NCBI GenBank assembly: GCA_021771575.1
Contig: JAETOX010000017.1
Location: 1 to 37,437 of the forward strand
Direction: 5' to 3'
Source: Bacteroides sp.
GTDB taxonomy: Bacteria > Bacteroidota > Bacteroidia > Bacteroidales > Marinifilaceae
DNA length: 37,437 bases
In this document: in pieces, positions 19,527 through 26,858 of the stretch
How positions within the stretch are numbered: the stretch's first letter is position 1
Layout: each line of letters begins with the position of its first letter
The notes under the pieces: generated by a model
What the model saw: the letters and a program-made list of their open reading frames with translations, nothing else
The model's database searches: none
Told to the model about the DNA's origin: nothing
Position numbers and translations under genes: made by a program

Positions 19527-20408
19527 ATGATCGACCATAAATATAAAGTATTCTACCATCTGGCCAAAAATCCCAATACCACCAAAGTGGCAGAGGAACT
19601 TTTGCTGACGCAGCCCGCTATTTCAAAAAGTATCCGGGAATTAGAAAAAGAATTGGGTATTACGCTGTTTCATCGCATTAAGGGTCGAATGCAGTTGACC
19701 GAAACAGGAAGGTATCTTTTGACGGAAATGGAGATTTTAGTACAGAAAGAACGAGAAATTGGTTTTGAGCTCGACAAATTACGCACTACGATGACCGGCA
19801 CTTTACGCATTGGCGCCAGTACGACCCTCTCCCAATATATCCTACCGGAAGTTCTATCCGAATTCAAGTCGCGGCATCCGGAGCTTACCATGGCTCTCCT
19901 TAGTGGAAACACAGATCAGATTGAACAGGAAGTACTACAAAACAATCTGAATATAGCCTTCATCGAAGGTAGCCCCACTCAGCCCGATATTCATTATATC
20001 CCTTTTCTCCAGGATGAAATAGTCCTGGTTTCCGCCGGAAAGGCTCATACCCCGGAAAGCGTTTCCCTCACAGAATTTTCTGCTCTTCCCTTAGTTCTGC
20101 GCGAACAAGGTTCAGGAACCTATCACATCATCCGCAAACAATTGGTGGAAGCAGGAATCGATCCGAATCACCTGAACTGTCAGTTGATTCTTGGCACCAC
20201 CGAAGGAATCAAAAAATATCTTTTACATTCTGACTGTTTTGCCCTCCTCTCTATCTACAGCATTCGGGACGAAGTAGCCGCCGGCAAACTCCGGATCACA
20301 GAAATCGAAGGCTTAAGCATCAACCGGATGTTTTATATCATCCACCGGCAAGGAGAACCGGACCCATATGCCCGGCAATTTATGACTTTCATCCTCCGGC
20401 AAAAATGA
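19527..20408 (+). CDS. LysR-family transcriptional regulator
   Basis: The 293-aa protein has the standard LysR layout. A winged helix-turn-helix occupies residues ~4-62 (NTTKVAEELLLTQPAISKSI, RELEKELGITLFHR), and a linker helix reaches ~85. The type-2 periplasmic-binding-like effector domain runs from LRIGASTTLSQYILPEVL to the end. It resembles the CysL/YeiE/CbbR branch. It is tail-to-tail with a YeiH-family transporter, 4 bp between stop codons. In enterobacteria YeiE and YeiH are also neighbours, so regulation of that transporter is plausible. The effector is unknown. Confidence 0.93.
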   Translation: MIDHKYKVFYHLAKNPNTTKVAEELLLTQPAISKSIRELEKELGITLFHRIKGRMQLTETGRYLLTEMEILVQKEREIGFELDKLRTTMTGTLRIGASTTLSQYILPEVLSEFKSRHPELTMALLSGNTDQIEQEVLQNNLNIAFIEGSPTQPDIHYIPFLQDEIVLVSAGKAHTPESVSLTEFSALPLVLREQGSGTYHIIRKQLVEAGIDPNHLNCQLILGTTEGIKKYLLHSDCFALLSIYSIRDEVAAGKLRITEIEGLSINRMFYIIHRQGEPDPYARQFMTFILRQK

Positions 20409-20412
20409 CAGG

Positions 20413-21462
20413 TTATATAAAATAAGGTGTAATATATTTTACAAGGAGATAGCCCCCCACCAGCAACCAGACATAAAGTGCCAAGGCCAACAGGAAAGGT
20501 TTGAAACCGGCCTTTTTAAACTTTTCGATGCTGGTTTCCGCTCCCAGAGCTGTCATCGCCATCGTTAATAAGAAAGTATCGAGGTCGTTGATAAACCCGA
20601 TAACCGGCGCCGGAAGCAAGTCCAACGAATTAAAACCGATCATCACCAGAAATCCGACTGCAAACCAAGGAATTGTAATTTTTTGTGTATTCATCCGCTG
20701 TTGGCCTGTGCCCGAAAGCTGTTTGACAGCGGCTTTCGCCGATACAAAACTGATCACCAGCAAAGCCGGTACCAACATGATGACACGAATCATCTTTACT
20801 ATAATCCCTACATCCGAAATTTCTTTACTCATAGCATTTCCAGCCCCGACGACATGTGCCACCTCATGGAGGGTAGCCCCCGTATAAATTCCCATCTGAC
20901 CGGCTGTCAGATCGACAATGCCATTCCGGTAAAGCACAGGATACAAAAACATGGAAATCGTACCGAAAATCACTACTGTAGAAATGGCCACCGCCGTTTG
21001 ATAAGGCTTGCTCTTAATCGTCGCCTCAGCCCCCAGTATAGCAGCAGCTCCACAGATAGCACTTCCGAAAGCAGTCAGCAATGCAATCTCTTTCTCCATT
21101 TTCATCCGTTTGCCCAGCCACACTCCTCCGACAATGGTTAAAATAACGATTACGGCATCGATCACAATCGCCGGAATTCCAACCGCCATAACATCCTGAA
21201 AAGTAAGTTTAAAACCATATAAGATAATGCCTAAACGCAACAATTGCTTCGAACAAAATAATATTCCAGGGACCCAGGTTTCCGGCAAACGGTTCCGTAA
21301 ACTGTTAGCATACAACATACCCAAAATGATCCCGACAATCAAAGGACTGAAGGATAATTTTTTGATAAAAGACAAATCACTGATATAAAAAGCAGCGCAT
21401 GAAAACAGCGCAATGAGCAGTACTCCATGAAGCATATTGCCTCTTTTTTCACTTAATTTCAT
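20413..21462 (-). CDS. YeiH/UPF0324-family putative sulfate/sulfonate exporter-type membrane protein
   Basis: The 349-aa protein is hydrophobic, with about ten membrane helices. UPF0324 signatures include FSPLIVGIILGMLYANSLR, LLRLGIILYGFKLTFQD, the conserved FGSAICGAAAILGAEATIK, and GIYTGATLHEVAHVVGAG. Family members are called putative sulfate exporters, but their substrate is not well established. It converges on the LysR gene with almost no spacer and no visible terminator, so the two transcripts probably overlap at their 3' ends. It is divergent from exbB. Confidence 0.9.
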   Translation of the reverse strand: MKLSEKRGNMLHGVLLIALFSCAAFYISDLSFIKKLSFSPLIVGIILGMLYANSLRNRLPETWVPGILFCSKQLLRLGIILYGFKLTFQDVMAVGIPAIVIDAVIVILTIVGGVWLGKRMKMEKEIALLTAFGSAICGAAAILGAEATIKSKPYQTAVAISTVVIFGTISMFLYPVLYRNGIVDLTAGQMGIYTGATLHEVAHVVGAGNAMSKEISDVGIIVKMIRVIMLVPALLVISFVSAKAAVKQLSGTGQQRMNTQKITIPWFAVGFLVMIGFNSLDLLPAPVIGFINDLDTFLLTMAMTALGAETSIEKFKKAGFKPFLLALALYVWLLVGGYLLVKYITPYFI

Positions 21463-21491
21463 TTAATTCGTTCTTTATTATTTTTCGTATG

Positions 21492-21523
21492 CAAAGTAAC
21501 ACTATTTTAACGACATAAACAGA
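21492..21523 (-). promoter_or_regulatory. Possible promoter of the YeiH-family gene
   Basis: On the minus strand: TCTG (complement of 21520-21523), a 20-nt spacer, then TTACTTTG (complement of 21492-21499). The match is 3 of 4 and 5 of 6 to TTTG / TAnnTTTG. It is ~30 bp upstream of the start at 21462. Confidence 0.42.
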
Positions 21524-21570
21524 ATCGAAAAATTTATAGGGAATAACCAAAAGTTTTACCTTTTTAGTTT

Positions 21571-21578
21571 TATCTTCG
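21571..21578 (+). promoter_or_regulatory. Possible -7 element of the exbB promoter
   Basis: TATCTTCG matches TAnnTTTG at 5 of 6 fixed positions, 49 bp before the exbB start. No TTTG lies at the expected upstream distance, so support is partial. Confidence 0.33.
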
Positions 21579-21627
21579 CGAACGAAAAATCAGCATATAC
21601 GATCCGTCGTGAGCAGCGAGATTTTAT

Positions 21628-22332
21628 ATGGCCGTTAAAGAAGATGATAAGCCTATGAATACCATGATTTTATTGTCAGCAAATCTTGCAACAGAACAAG
21701 AATTAAGTATATGGGGAATGATCCTGAAAGGCGGTTGGCTGATGATTCCTATTTTTATCCTTTCTCTTCTGGCCGTCTATATTTTCTTTGAACGTTATCT
21801 CTTGATCCGGAGATATGCCTGTATGAACCCGGGATTTATGGACCAGCTGCGGGATTGCCTACTGGCCGGTAACAGCCGGAAAGCAATCGATCTCTGTAAT
21901 CAAGAAAACACTCCGATGTCGCGAATGTTGATCAAAGGTATTTTACACCAGGACCTACCGGCATCCGAATTACGGGCGATCGTCGAAAGCAGTGCCAACC
22001 TGGAAGTGTCCGAACTGGAAAAAGGACTCTCCACACTAGCCACCTGTTCGGGCATGGCGCCAATGATCGGTTTTTTGGGAACGGTGGTCGGCATGATCCA
22101 GGCTTTTTACGATATGGCCATGGCTGGCAACAACGTAAATATTACTTTGCTATCCCGGGGAATCTACACCGCCATGATTACCACTGTCGCCGGATTGATC
22201 GTCGGAATCATCGCCCATTTTGCTTACAATGTCCTGACTGCACGAATCGATAGAATCGTGAACAACCTGGAAAATACTAGTGCAGAATTCATGGAAATCA
22301 TGTATGAAGTAAAAAATAGTAAAGTAAAATGA
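21628..22332 (+). CDS. exbB: ExbB/TolQ/MotA-family proton-channel protein
   Basis: The 234-aa protein has three membrane helices: ~32-57 (GGWLMIPIFILSLLAVYIFF), then MAPMIGFLGTVVGMIQAFYDM, then GIYTAMITTVAGLIVGIIAHFAYNVL. This is the ExbB/TolQ layout, including the helix 2 and 3 Gly/Thr residues that line the pore. Met10 and Met13 are alternative starts. It is 19 bp before exbD. With ExbD it should use the proton gradient to energise TonB (or Tol) at the outer membrane, which the SusC transporters in this window need. No tonB gene is adjacent. Confidence 0.92.
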   Translation: MAVKEDDKPMNTMILLSANLATEQELSIWGMILKGGWLMIPIFILSLLAVYIFFERYLLIRRYACMNPGFMDQLRDCLLAGNSRKAIDLCNQENTPMSRMLIKGILHQDLPASELRAIVESSANLEVSELEKGLSTLATCSGMAPMIGFLGTVVGMIQAFYDMAMAGNNVNITLLSRGIYTAMITTVAGLIVGIIAHFAYNVLTARIDRIVNNLENTSAEFMEIMYEVKNSKVK

Positions 22333-22351
22333 TCGTTTAAGAGGTTAAACC

Positions 22352-22744
22352 ATGGCTATAAAAAGATCTCGAAAAGCAAATCCTAATTTTAACATGTCGT
22401 CAATGACTGATATTGTCTTTTTATTGCTGATTTTTTTCATGGTCACTTCCACCCTTATCAATCCCAATGCATTGAAATTACTTTTGCCGAAGAGTACGAA
22501 TCAAACTTCGAACCAACCGACCGTCGTCGTGTCTATCGATAAGAATCTCACTTTTTATTTGAATACTAAGGTAACTCCTTTTTCCCGTTTAGAAAGTAAA
22601 CTTGTAGAGCTATTAAAAAACAGTGAAGATCCCTGTATCTCCATCGAAGCCGAAAAATCGGTACCTATCGAACAAGTCGTAAAAGTGATGAACATAGCTA
22701 AAACCTACAATTATAAAACCATTTTAGCCACTGAACCGGAATAA
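22352..22744 (+). CDS. exbD: ExbD/TolR-family protein
   Basis: The 130-aa protein has the ExbD layout: a short basic cytoplasmic N-terminus and one membrane helix with SSMTDIVFLLLIFFMVTST, where D20 is the expected proton-carrying aspartate. A periplasmic domain of ~85 residues follows. It lies directly after exbB, so the two are cotranscribed. The 222-bp stretch after it has only a weak imperfect palindrome (22885-22910). Confidence 0.93.
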   Translation: MAIKRSRKANPNFNMSSMTDIVFLLLIFFMVTSTLINPNALKLLLPKSTNQTSNQPTVVVSIDKNLTFYLNTKVTPFSRLESKLVELLKNSEDPCISIEAEKSVPIEQVVKVMNIAKTYNYKTILATEPE

Positions 22745-22884
22745 AATAATTTCAGCATCATCTTATCTATCCAACCAGCTCATTGATTCAAAATGAGTTA
22801 TCTTATTTCTATCCATTTTTTCTCCGCTTTTCCCCTGAATCCTCAAACAGACTAAAACCATTTCTACGTCTGAACGTATAACCC

Positions 22885-22910
22885 GTTACAATAACCAAAA
22901 TTATTGTTAC
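22885..22910. repeat. Imperfect palindrome upstream of the DUF4136 gene
   Basis: A 10-bp arm GTTACAATAA, a 6-nt centre, and TTATTGTTAC, with one mismatch between arms. It sits 57 bp before the gene at 22967. It could be an operator or chance in AT-rich DNA. Confidence 0.3.
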
Positions 22911-22966
22911 CAACACCACGTGGTAATTGATAAAAAAATATTTGTTAAACTAAAAACAAACTAAGT

Positions 22967-23614
22967 ATGAAACGTTTACTTATTTTATTGCTCACCGGTT
23001 TGTTTGCACAGCTGGTAGTTTCATGTTACCCGGAAGGCGCAGATAACATTGACGACTATGACGTGGCAATCACCAACTACGACAAAAGCGCAGATTTTAG
23101 TGCTTTCACTACCTTTTCCATCCCGGACACGATCGTTTATTTTACCAACGACAACGACATTCCGGCACCTTCTCACGAATTTGACCAACAGATCATTCAA
23201 ACTGTGACTGAGAATTTCACCAGACTGGGCTACAAAAAAGTGCCCGATCCTACAAAGGGAACAGCACCAGCCGATCTGCCCAGTTTCGTTGTCACTGTAT
23301 CCGCATTTTCCAATGTCAACTATGCTTATTTCGTCGACAATTGGTATAACAACTGGAATTGGTATTGGGGCCCCTGGTGGAACGGTCCGTTCAGCCCGTA
23401 TTATCCCTGGTATCCCATCAGTGTGTACGAATACAGAACCGGTTCAGTCGTCATCGAAATGGTATCTACCACCAAACGGAATGATCACAAATTAAATGTG
23501 GTATGGACCGGTATTGCCGACGGACTTCTTCAAGGCTCTCATTCTTTTGTCTTGAATCGGGTAAAAACTCAGATTGACCAATGTTTCCTGCAATCTCCTT
23601 ACCTGAAAAAATAA
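22967..23614 (+). CDS. DUF4136-type lipoprotein
   Basis: The 215-aa protein has a lipoprotein signal ending LVVSC (Cys20). The DUF4136 pattern follows: YDKSADFSAFTTFSIPDT near the N-terminus, DQQIIQTVTENFTRLGYKKV, and a C-terminal GSVVIEMV...LNVVWTGIADG segment. Residues ~123-150 are extremely rich in Trp and Tyr (NWYNNWNWYWGPWW), an exaggerated form of the aromatic patch seen in this family. The function of DUF4136 is unknown. It is 35 bp before a small barrel protein and probably cotranscribed with it. Confidence 0.88.
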   Translation: MKRLLILLLTGLFAQLVVSCYPEGADNIDDYDVAITNYDKSADFSAFTTFSIPDTIVYFTNDNDIPAPSHEFDQQIIQTVTENFTRLGYKKVPDPTKGTAPADLPSFVVTVSAFSNVNYAYFVDNWYNNWNWYWGPWWNGPFSPYYPWYPISVYEYRTGSVVIEMVSTTKRNDHKLNVVWTGIADGLLQGSHSFVLNRVKTQIDQCFLQSPYLKK

Positions 23615-23648
23615 AAGAATAATATTGACTTACTAAAATTCAAAAGCT

Positions 23649-24266
23649 ATGAAAAAATTATTGATAATTGCCTTATGCCTATTTGGCCTGAGCCCTTTCC
23701 TGAAAGCACAGATGCTCAATCTGAACTACCAGATTAGCTTGCCGCTCAATGAGATCAAAGATTACACCGATAAAGCTAGCTTCCGCGGCTTCGATATCGA
23801 ATATCACCATTTTCTGGGAGATCGTTTTTCTTTGGGCGCCGCTATCGGTTGGAACGTTTTTTATCAGGATAAAAAACATCATAGCGGAAATTTCCGCTTT
23901 TCCAATAACGATAATGTTTATACCATTACCGGAAATCAATACCGTTATATCAATACCGTCCCGATGTTAGCTATCGGTCGTTATTACTTCACGGATAACA
24001 CCGCATCAGTCCGTCCTTTTGCAGGCTTGGGAATCGGAACAAGCTGGACTGAAAAACGCGTAGAAGTAGGGCAGTTCTCTTCTAGCATCTCCCGCTGGCA
24101 ATTTGCACTTGCACCGGAAATCGGTATGTACATTCCCGTAAACGATCAGTTCGCCTTCAATGTAGGAGCTAGGTATACTTATGGTACGAAAGCCGCACAC
24201 GGCAGAGTCCCCGAAGTTCAATCGTTTACTTTTAATTTCGGTATTATCCTGATGGGAATGAACTAA
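23649..24266 (+). CDS. Small outer-membrane beta-barrel protein (OMP_b-brl type)
   Basis: The 205-aa protein has a signal peptide ending LSPFLKAQ. Alternating amphipathic strands follow, with turns typical of an 8-stranded barrel (SLGAAIGWNVFYQ, RPFAGLGIGTSW, FAFNVGARYTYGTKAAHG). It ends in an aromatic strand (FTFNFGIILMGMN). It follows the DUF4136 lipoprotein by 35 bp. The specific function is unknown. Confidence 0.85.
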   Translation: MKKLLIIALCLFGLSPFLKAQMLNLNYQISLPLNEIKDYTDKASFRGFDIEYHHFLGDRFSLGAAIGWNVFYQDKKHHSGNFRFSNNDNVYTITGNQYRYINTVPMLAIGRYYFTDNTASVRPFAGLGIGTSWTEKRVEVGQFSSSISRWQFALAPEIGMYIPVNDQFAFNVGARYTYGTKAAHGRVPEVQSFTFNFGIILMGMN

Positions 24267-24310
24267 CTCAAATAACTTTTATAACAAAAAAGAGTGACAG
24301 ACGAAAAAAA

Positions 24311-24480
24311 TGATGTACCCTCCCCCCAAAAATTGGACGGTGTAACATTATTAAGAGACGCTCTTAGATTGGAATAAAGCTCGGTATTACACCGGGCTTT
24401 TTCCGTTTAGCCTCAAATCCTATCATTGTTATAGTAGCATATGTACCTGACAAGTTCTTTCTTGCACTGTTCGACGTCAA
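24311..24480 (-). mobile_element. Remnant of an IS3-family insertion sequence (3' end)
   Basis: On the minus strand one frame reads CKKELVRYICYYNNDRI (to 24416), the C-terminal signature of IS3-family DDE transposases, but it then meets a stop. Coding-like sequence resumes after further stops (NLRASLNNVTPSNFWG), showing frameshift or decay. The outer end, TGATGTACCCTCCCCCC at 24311-24327, resembles an IS3-type terminal inverted repeat. Only ~170 bp remain; the rest of the transposase and the other end are absent. It is immediately followed by the tail of another broken gene and lies ~460 bp from a tRNA gene. Confidence 0.55.
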
Positions 24481-24747
24481 CACATTGAGCATTCCCTGTT
24501 CTTATTTGTAATTTTTCCGCATAAAAACCAAGAACCTGCATGGAGAGATTTCCTAACCCAATTTTTAAGTTTTCCCATATCGGATAAAATAATAAAAGGA
24601 CCTAACGAGGAAACCACCATCCTGAAGAAATACGCAATGCAACGCTTCGCCACACAGCAATCGGCCGATGATGTGATTCGTGATTTTGCCCATATAATCA
24701 AAGAACAGACAGGTGTCAGCCTGTTCAAGGAAGAAATCTTTGTATGA
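24451..24747 (+). pseudogene. 3' remnant of an unidentified gene
   Basis: A 98-codon open frame after the TGA at 24448 ends at TGA 24747. Its last ~70 codons read like a genuine soluble protein tail, with WRDFLTQFLSFPISDKIIKG, ETTILKKYAMQRFATQQSAD and VIRDFAHIIKEQTGVSLFKE. There is no start codon near the beginning, and the 5' part meets the IS remnant, as if the gene had been cut by that element. I do not recognise the family. The antisense frame here has no such protein-like character. Confidence 0.4.
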
Positions 24748-24899
24748 AAAATAACTTTCACACACAGGTTTTCCGATTGATTCGCTTTTTCCAAAGGTAA
24801 TACAGAGGCATCCCCAGCCCAACCCCTAAAAAAGTATCTTACACGGAATCCCTTTGTAACTGCCCCCGATCTCTAACCCGAGCACCGAGGAAAGAAAGG

Positions 24900-24931
24900 A
24901 AAATAAAAAAAGAGTCTCATAGAGACTCTTT
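24900..24931 (-). terminator. Intrinsic terminator of tRNA-Val
   Basis: A perfect 10-bp inverted repeat (24909-24918 with 24922-24931) has a 3-nt loop. On the minus strand it is followed by a T-rich tract (24901-24910 on the plus strand is A-rich). It starts 8 nt after the tRNA 3' end. Confidence 0.85.
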
Positions 24932-24938
24932 ATATGGG

Positions 24939-25013
24939 TGGGCGCTGAGGGATTCGAACCCCCGACCCTCTGGGTGTAAACCAGATGCTCTGAACCAACT
25001 GAGCTAAGCGCCC
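24939..25013 (-). tRNA. tRNA-Val (anticodon TAC)
   Basis: The minus strand folds into a complete cloverleaf. The acceptor stem is GGGCGCT/AGCGCCC with discriminator A. The D arm contains AGTTGGTTCAGA. The anticodon stem is TCTGG/CCAGA around loop TTTACAC (anticodon TAC, reading GUA). The T arm carries TTCGAAT. CCA is not encoded: the three bases after the discriminator are CCC. It has its own promoter and terminator. Confidence 0.96.
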
Positions 25014-25038
25014 GGGCGATCTTGTTCGATTGCGGGTA

Positions 25039-25069
25039 CAAATGTAAGGGATTTTTTTATACCTGCAAA
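25039..25069 (-). promoter_or_regulatory. Consensus promoter of tRNA-Val
   Basis: On the minus strand: TTTG (complement of 25066-25069), a 19-nt spacer, then TACATTTG (complement of 25039-25046). This is a full match to the Bacteroidota TTTG / TAnnTTTG consensus, 26 bp upstream of the mature tRNA 5' end. A perfect 8-bp palindrome (25064-25080) overlaps the TTTG element. Confidence 0.8.
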
Positions 25070-25283
25070 ATTTTTGCAGTTTTTTTTATTATATTTATTT
25101 GGACAAGAGTTATCAATGTGTTCATTTCACATATACAAACATTGCAAGGTATGCAAAAAATTCAATTCATTGATTTTTAACATAGTACTAATTCGAGAAG
25201 AGGATTATTTGTATTAATAAATATTTAAGAATATAATTAACATATATTAATAAAATAACTATATAGAATATCGAAAATACATC

Positions 25284-25291
25284 TACCTTTG
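25284..25291 (+). promoter_or_regulatory. -7 element of a probable small-RNA promoter
   Basis: TACCTTTG is a perfect TAnnTTTG. The region upstream is very AT-rich and has no TTTG at the normal distance. Transcription should start near 25297, just before the hairpin at 25302-25318. Confidence 0.55.
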
Positions 25292-25296
25292 CACCG

Positions 25297-25390
25297 TCTT
25301 TGAAAAAGATTGTTTTTCATAAGTTTGTATGGTTTAGGTTAGTAGTTAGTAAATGTTTAAGGGTCGGTTATCCGGCCCTTTCATTTTTTT
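25297..25390 (+). ncRNA. Candidate ~90-nt small RNA
   Basis: A perfect TAnnTTTG box ends 6 bp upstream. The predicted transcript has a 5' stem-loop (GAAAAA/TTTTTC, 25302-25307 with 25313-25318). An unpaired purine/U-rich middle follows (ATGGTTTAGGTTAGTAGTTA). A 3' GC-rich terminator hairpin (25359-25367 with 25372-25380, loop TTAT) ends in TTCATTTTTTT. No reading frame of substance lies inside. Start is inferred from the promoter and end from the terminator. Whether it belongs to a described Bacteroidales RNA family is not something I can tell here. Confidence 0.55.
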
Positions 25391-25391
25391 A
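25359..25391 (+). terminator. Intrinsic terminator of the candidate small RNA
   Basis: A 9-bp stem AAGGGTCGG / CCGGCCCTT (one T-G pair) has loop TTAT and is followed by a T-rich tail. No protein gene ends on this strand nearby, so it most likely ends the small transcript. Confidence 0.7.
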
Positions 25392-25716
25392 TTCTCACCT
25401 ATTCTTTCTCCTTTTCTGCATTTTTTTTGCTTCTTCCCTACTCTTGCGGTCAACTCTCTCTGTCTGTTTTTATGGTTAAATTTATCCCTCATTCATAATC
25501 ACTTTTGACTTTCCACTCAGACAATCCATATTCAAACTCAAAAAAGAGAAGACTGTGCAAAAAGGTTATAAAAAACAAAAAGAAACCTCCAAGCAGTAAA
25601 ATTCGTTATACTCCCATAAAAAGAACCCACCGGAAATCTTTTCGGTTACATACCAACAATAAGAAAGTAGGTATAAAACATACATTTAATCCATTAAAAA
25701 CAAAAGGATCATTAAT
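25392..25716. other. Intergenic stretch before the porin gene
   Basis: No convincing gene. A 71-codon frame (25505-25720) overlapping the porin start by 4 bp is composed largely of Lys, Arg, Ser and Asn and looks like a by-product of A-rich DNA. No clear TTTG/TAnnTTTG promoter was found, although the porin promoter must lie here. Confidence 0.5.
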
Positions 25717-26847
25717 ATGAGATATCGGATAGCAAGCATGATTCTCGGTTTACAACTCGCCCTGAGTGGCTATAGTCAGGAACTAAAAGAACGACCGGAG
25801 TTTAAACTTGGCGGAGCTTTACGTTTCAATTATAATTATTCCGACTGGAATCAAGCCCATCGTGATCAATGGGGCGAATTTGGGTATGATGTATTTATAC
25901 TGCATCCAACAGCTTCATACAAAGGGTTCCTGTTAGATGTAGATTTCCGTTTTTATAGTACGGCCTTCGGTGGATTTATGCTGAAATACGGCTGGATAGG
26001 CTACCGATTTTCGAAGCAAGACCATATCGAAGTGGGCTTGACAAAAGTACCTTTCGGTATTCATCCGGCTAGCGGTAACAATTTCTTTTTCCAGATTTCC
26101 TATTATGTAGGTCTCGAAGACGACTCGGATATGGGCATCAAATATGTTCACGAGGATGAGAAATGGGAATATGCAGCAGCCTTTTTCAAAAATGCCGACG
26201 AACTATTGTTCGGTGCACACGATGAAACCTCCGACGATCGTTACGGCTATGATGTAGCCGGACGCAACAAAGAGATCAATCAATGGAACGCTCAGGTAAT
26301 CTATAAATTCGGGACGACAGCCAAACAGAAAGCCGGTATTTCGGGTCAATTCGGACAACTTTATAACCTGGATACCCGCAAGAAAGGTACCCGTTTCGCT
26401 TTTGCCCTTCATTATGTCATCGACTGGAAGAACTGGAACCTGAAAGCCCAGTTTTCTACTTATGCCCAACATCCCAAAAACGCGTCGGGCGAAGACCGTG
26501 ATCTGGTGACAATGACAGCTTACGGAGCTCCTTACCTGGTAGCAGCTAAAGCCAATGTATATACCCTCAGTTTCTCTCATAATTTCCCTCTAAAATCCAG
26601 ATGGCTGCAAAATATATTGGTATATCATGATTTCGGTTTACTACAAAAATGGAATCGCCATTTTAAGAATAGCGTGCAGAATGTGAGCGGATTGATGATG
26701 ACTATGGGACCGGTTTTCACCTATATCGATTATGCCATGGGGAAACACCATGCTTGGGTGGGACCCGACTGGAATGCATTTGGTCCCGGCCTGGAAAGCA
26801 ATTCCTGGCATTCCCGGTTTAATATCAATATTGGTTATTATTTTTAA
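25717..26847 (+). CDS. Outer-membrane porin-like beta-barrel protein, OpuC-linked
   Basis: The 376-aa protein has a signal peptide (cleavage near GYSQ, residue ~21). A barrel follows, with alternating strands and aromatic girdles: FKLGGALRFNYNYSDWN, DVDFRFYSTAFGGFMLKYGWIGYRF, EVGLTKVPFGIHPASGNNFFFQ, final strand SRFNINIGYYF. The SNNFFFQ/VPFG region recalls phosphate-selective-porin (OprP/OprO-like) barrels. It is 11 bp before the permease of an osmoprotectant ABC importer and cotranscribed with it, so it is probably the outer-membrane entry route for that importer's substrate. Substrate inferred from context only. Confidence 0.82.
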   Translation: MRYRIASMILGLQLALSGYSQELKERPEFKLGGALRFNYNYSDWNQAHRDQWGEFGYDVFILHPTASYKGFLLDVDFRFYSTAFGGFMLKYGWIGYRFSKQDHIEVGLTKVPFGIHPASGNNFFFQISYYVGLEDDSDMGIKYVHEDEKWEYAAAFFKNADELLFGAHDETSDDRYGYDVAGRNKEINQWNAQVIYKFGTTAKQKAGISGQFGQLYNLDTRKKGTRFAFALHYVIDWKNWNLKAQFSTYAQHPKNASGEDRDLVTMTAYGAPYLVAAKANVYTLSFSHNFPLKSRWLQNILVYHDFGLLQKWNRHFKNSVQNVSGLMMTMGPVFTYIDYAMGKHHAWVGPDWNAFGPGLESNSWHSRFNINIGYYF

Positions 26848-26858
26848 TTCGGAAAAAT

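Noticed and set aside
22745-22966. Terminator after exbD
   Set aside because: The small CTCAT/ATGAG hairpin near 22780-22798 has a short stem and no T-tract.
24826-25041. 71-codon minus-strand frame
   Set aside because: It covers the tRNA-Val gene; the translated cloverleaf is a common false gene call.
25014-25716. CRISPR array or tandem repeats in the AT-rich gap
   Set aside because: No regularly spaced repeats; only the tRNA promoter, the small-RNA candidate and plain AT-rich sequence.
25505-25720. 71-codon Lys/Arg-rich frame overlapping the porin start by 4 bp
   Set aside because: The overlap is operon-like, but the composition reflects A-rich DNA and no promoter or ribosome-binding site is evident.
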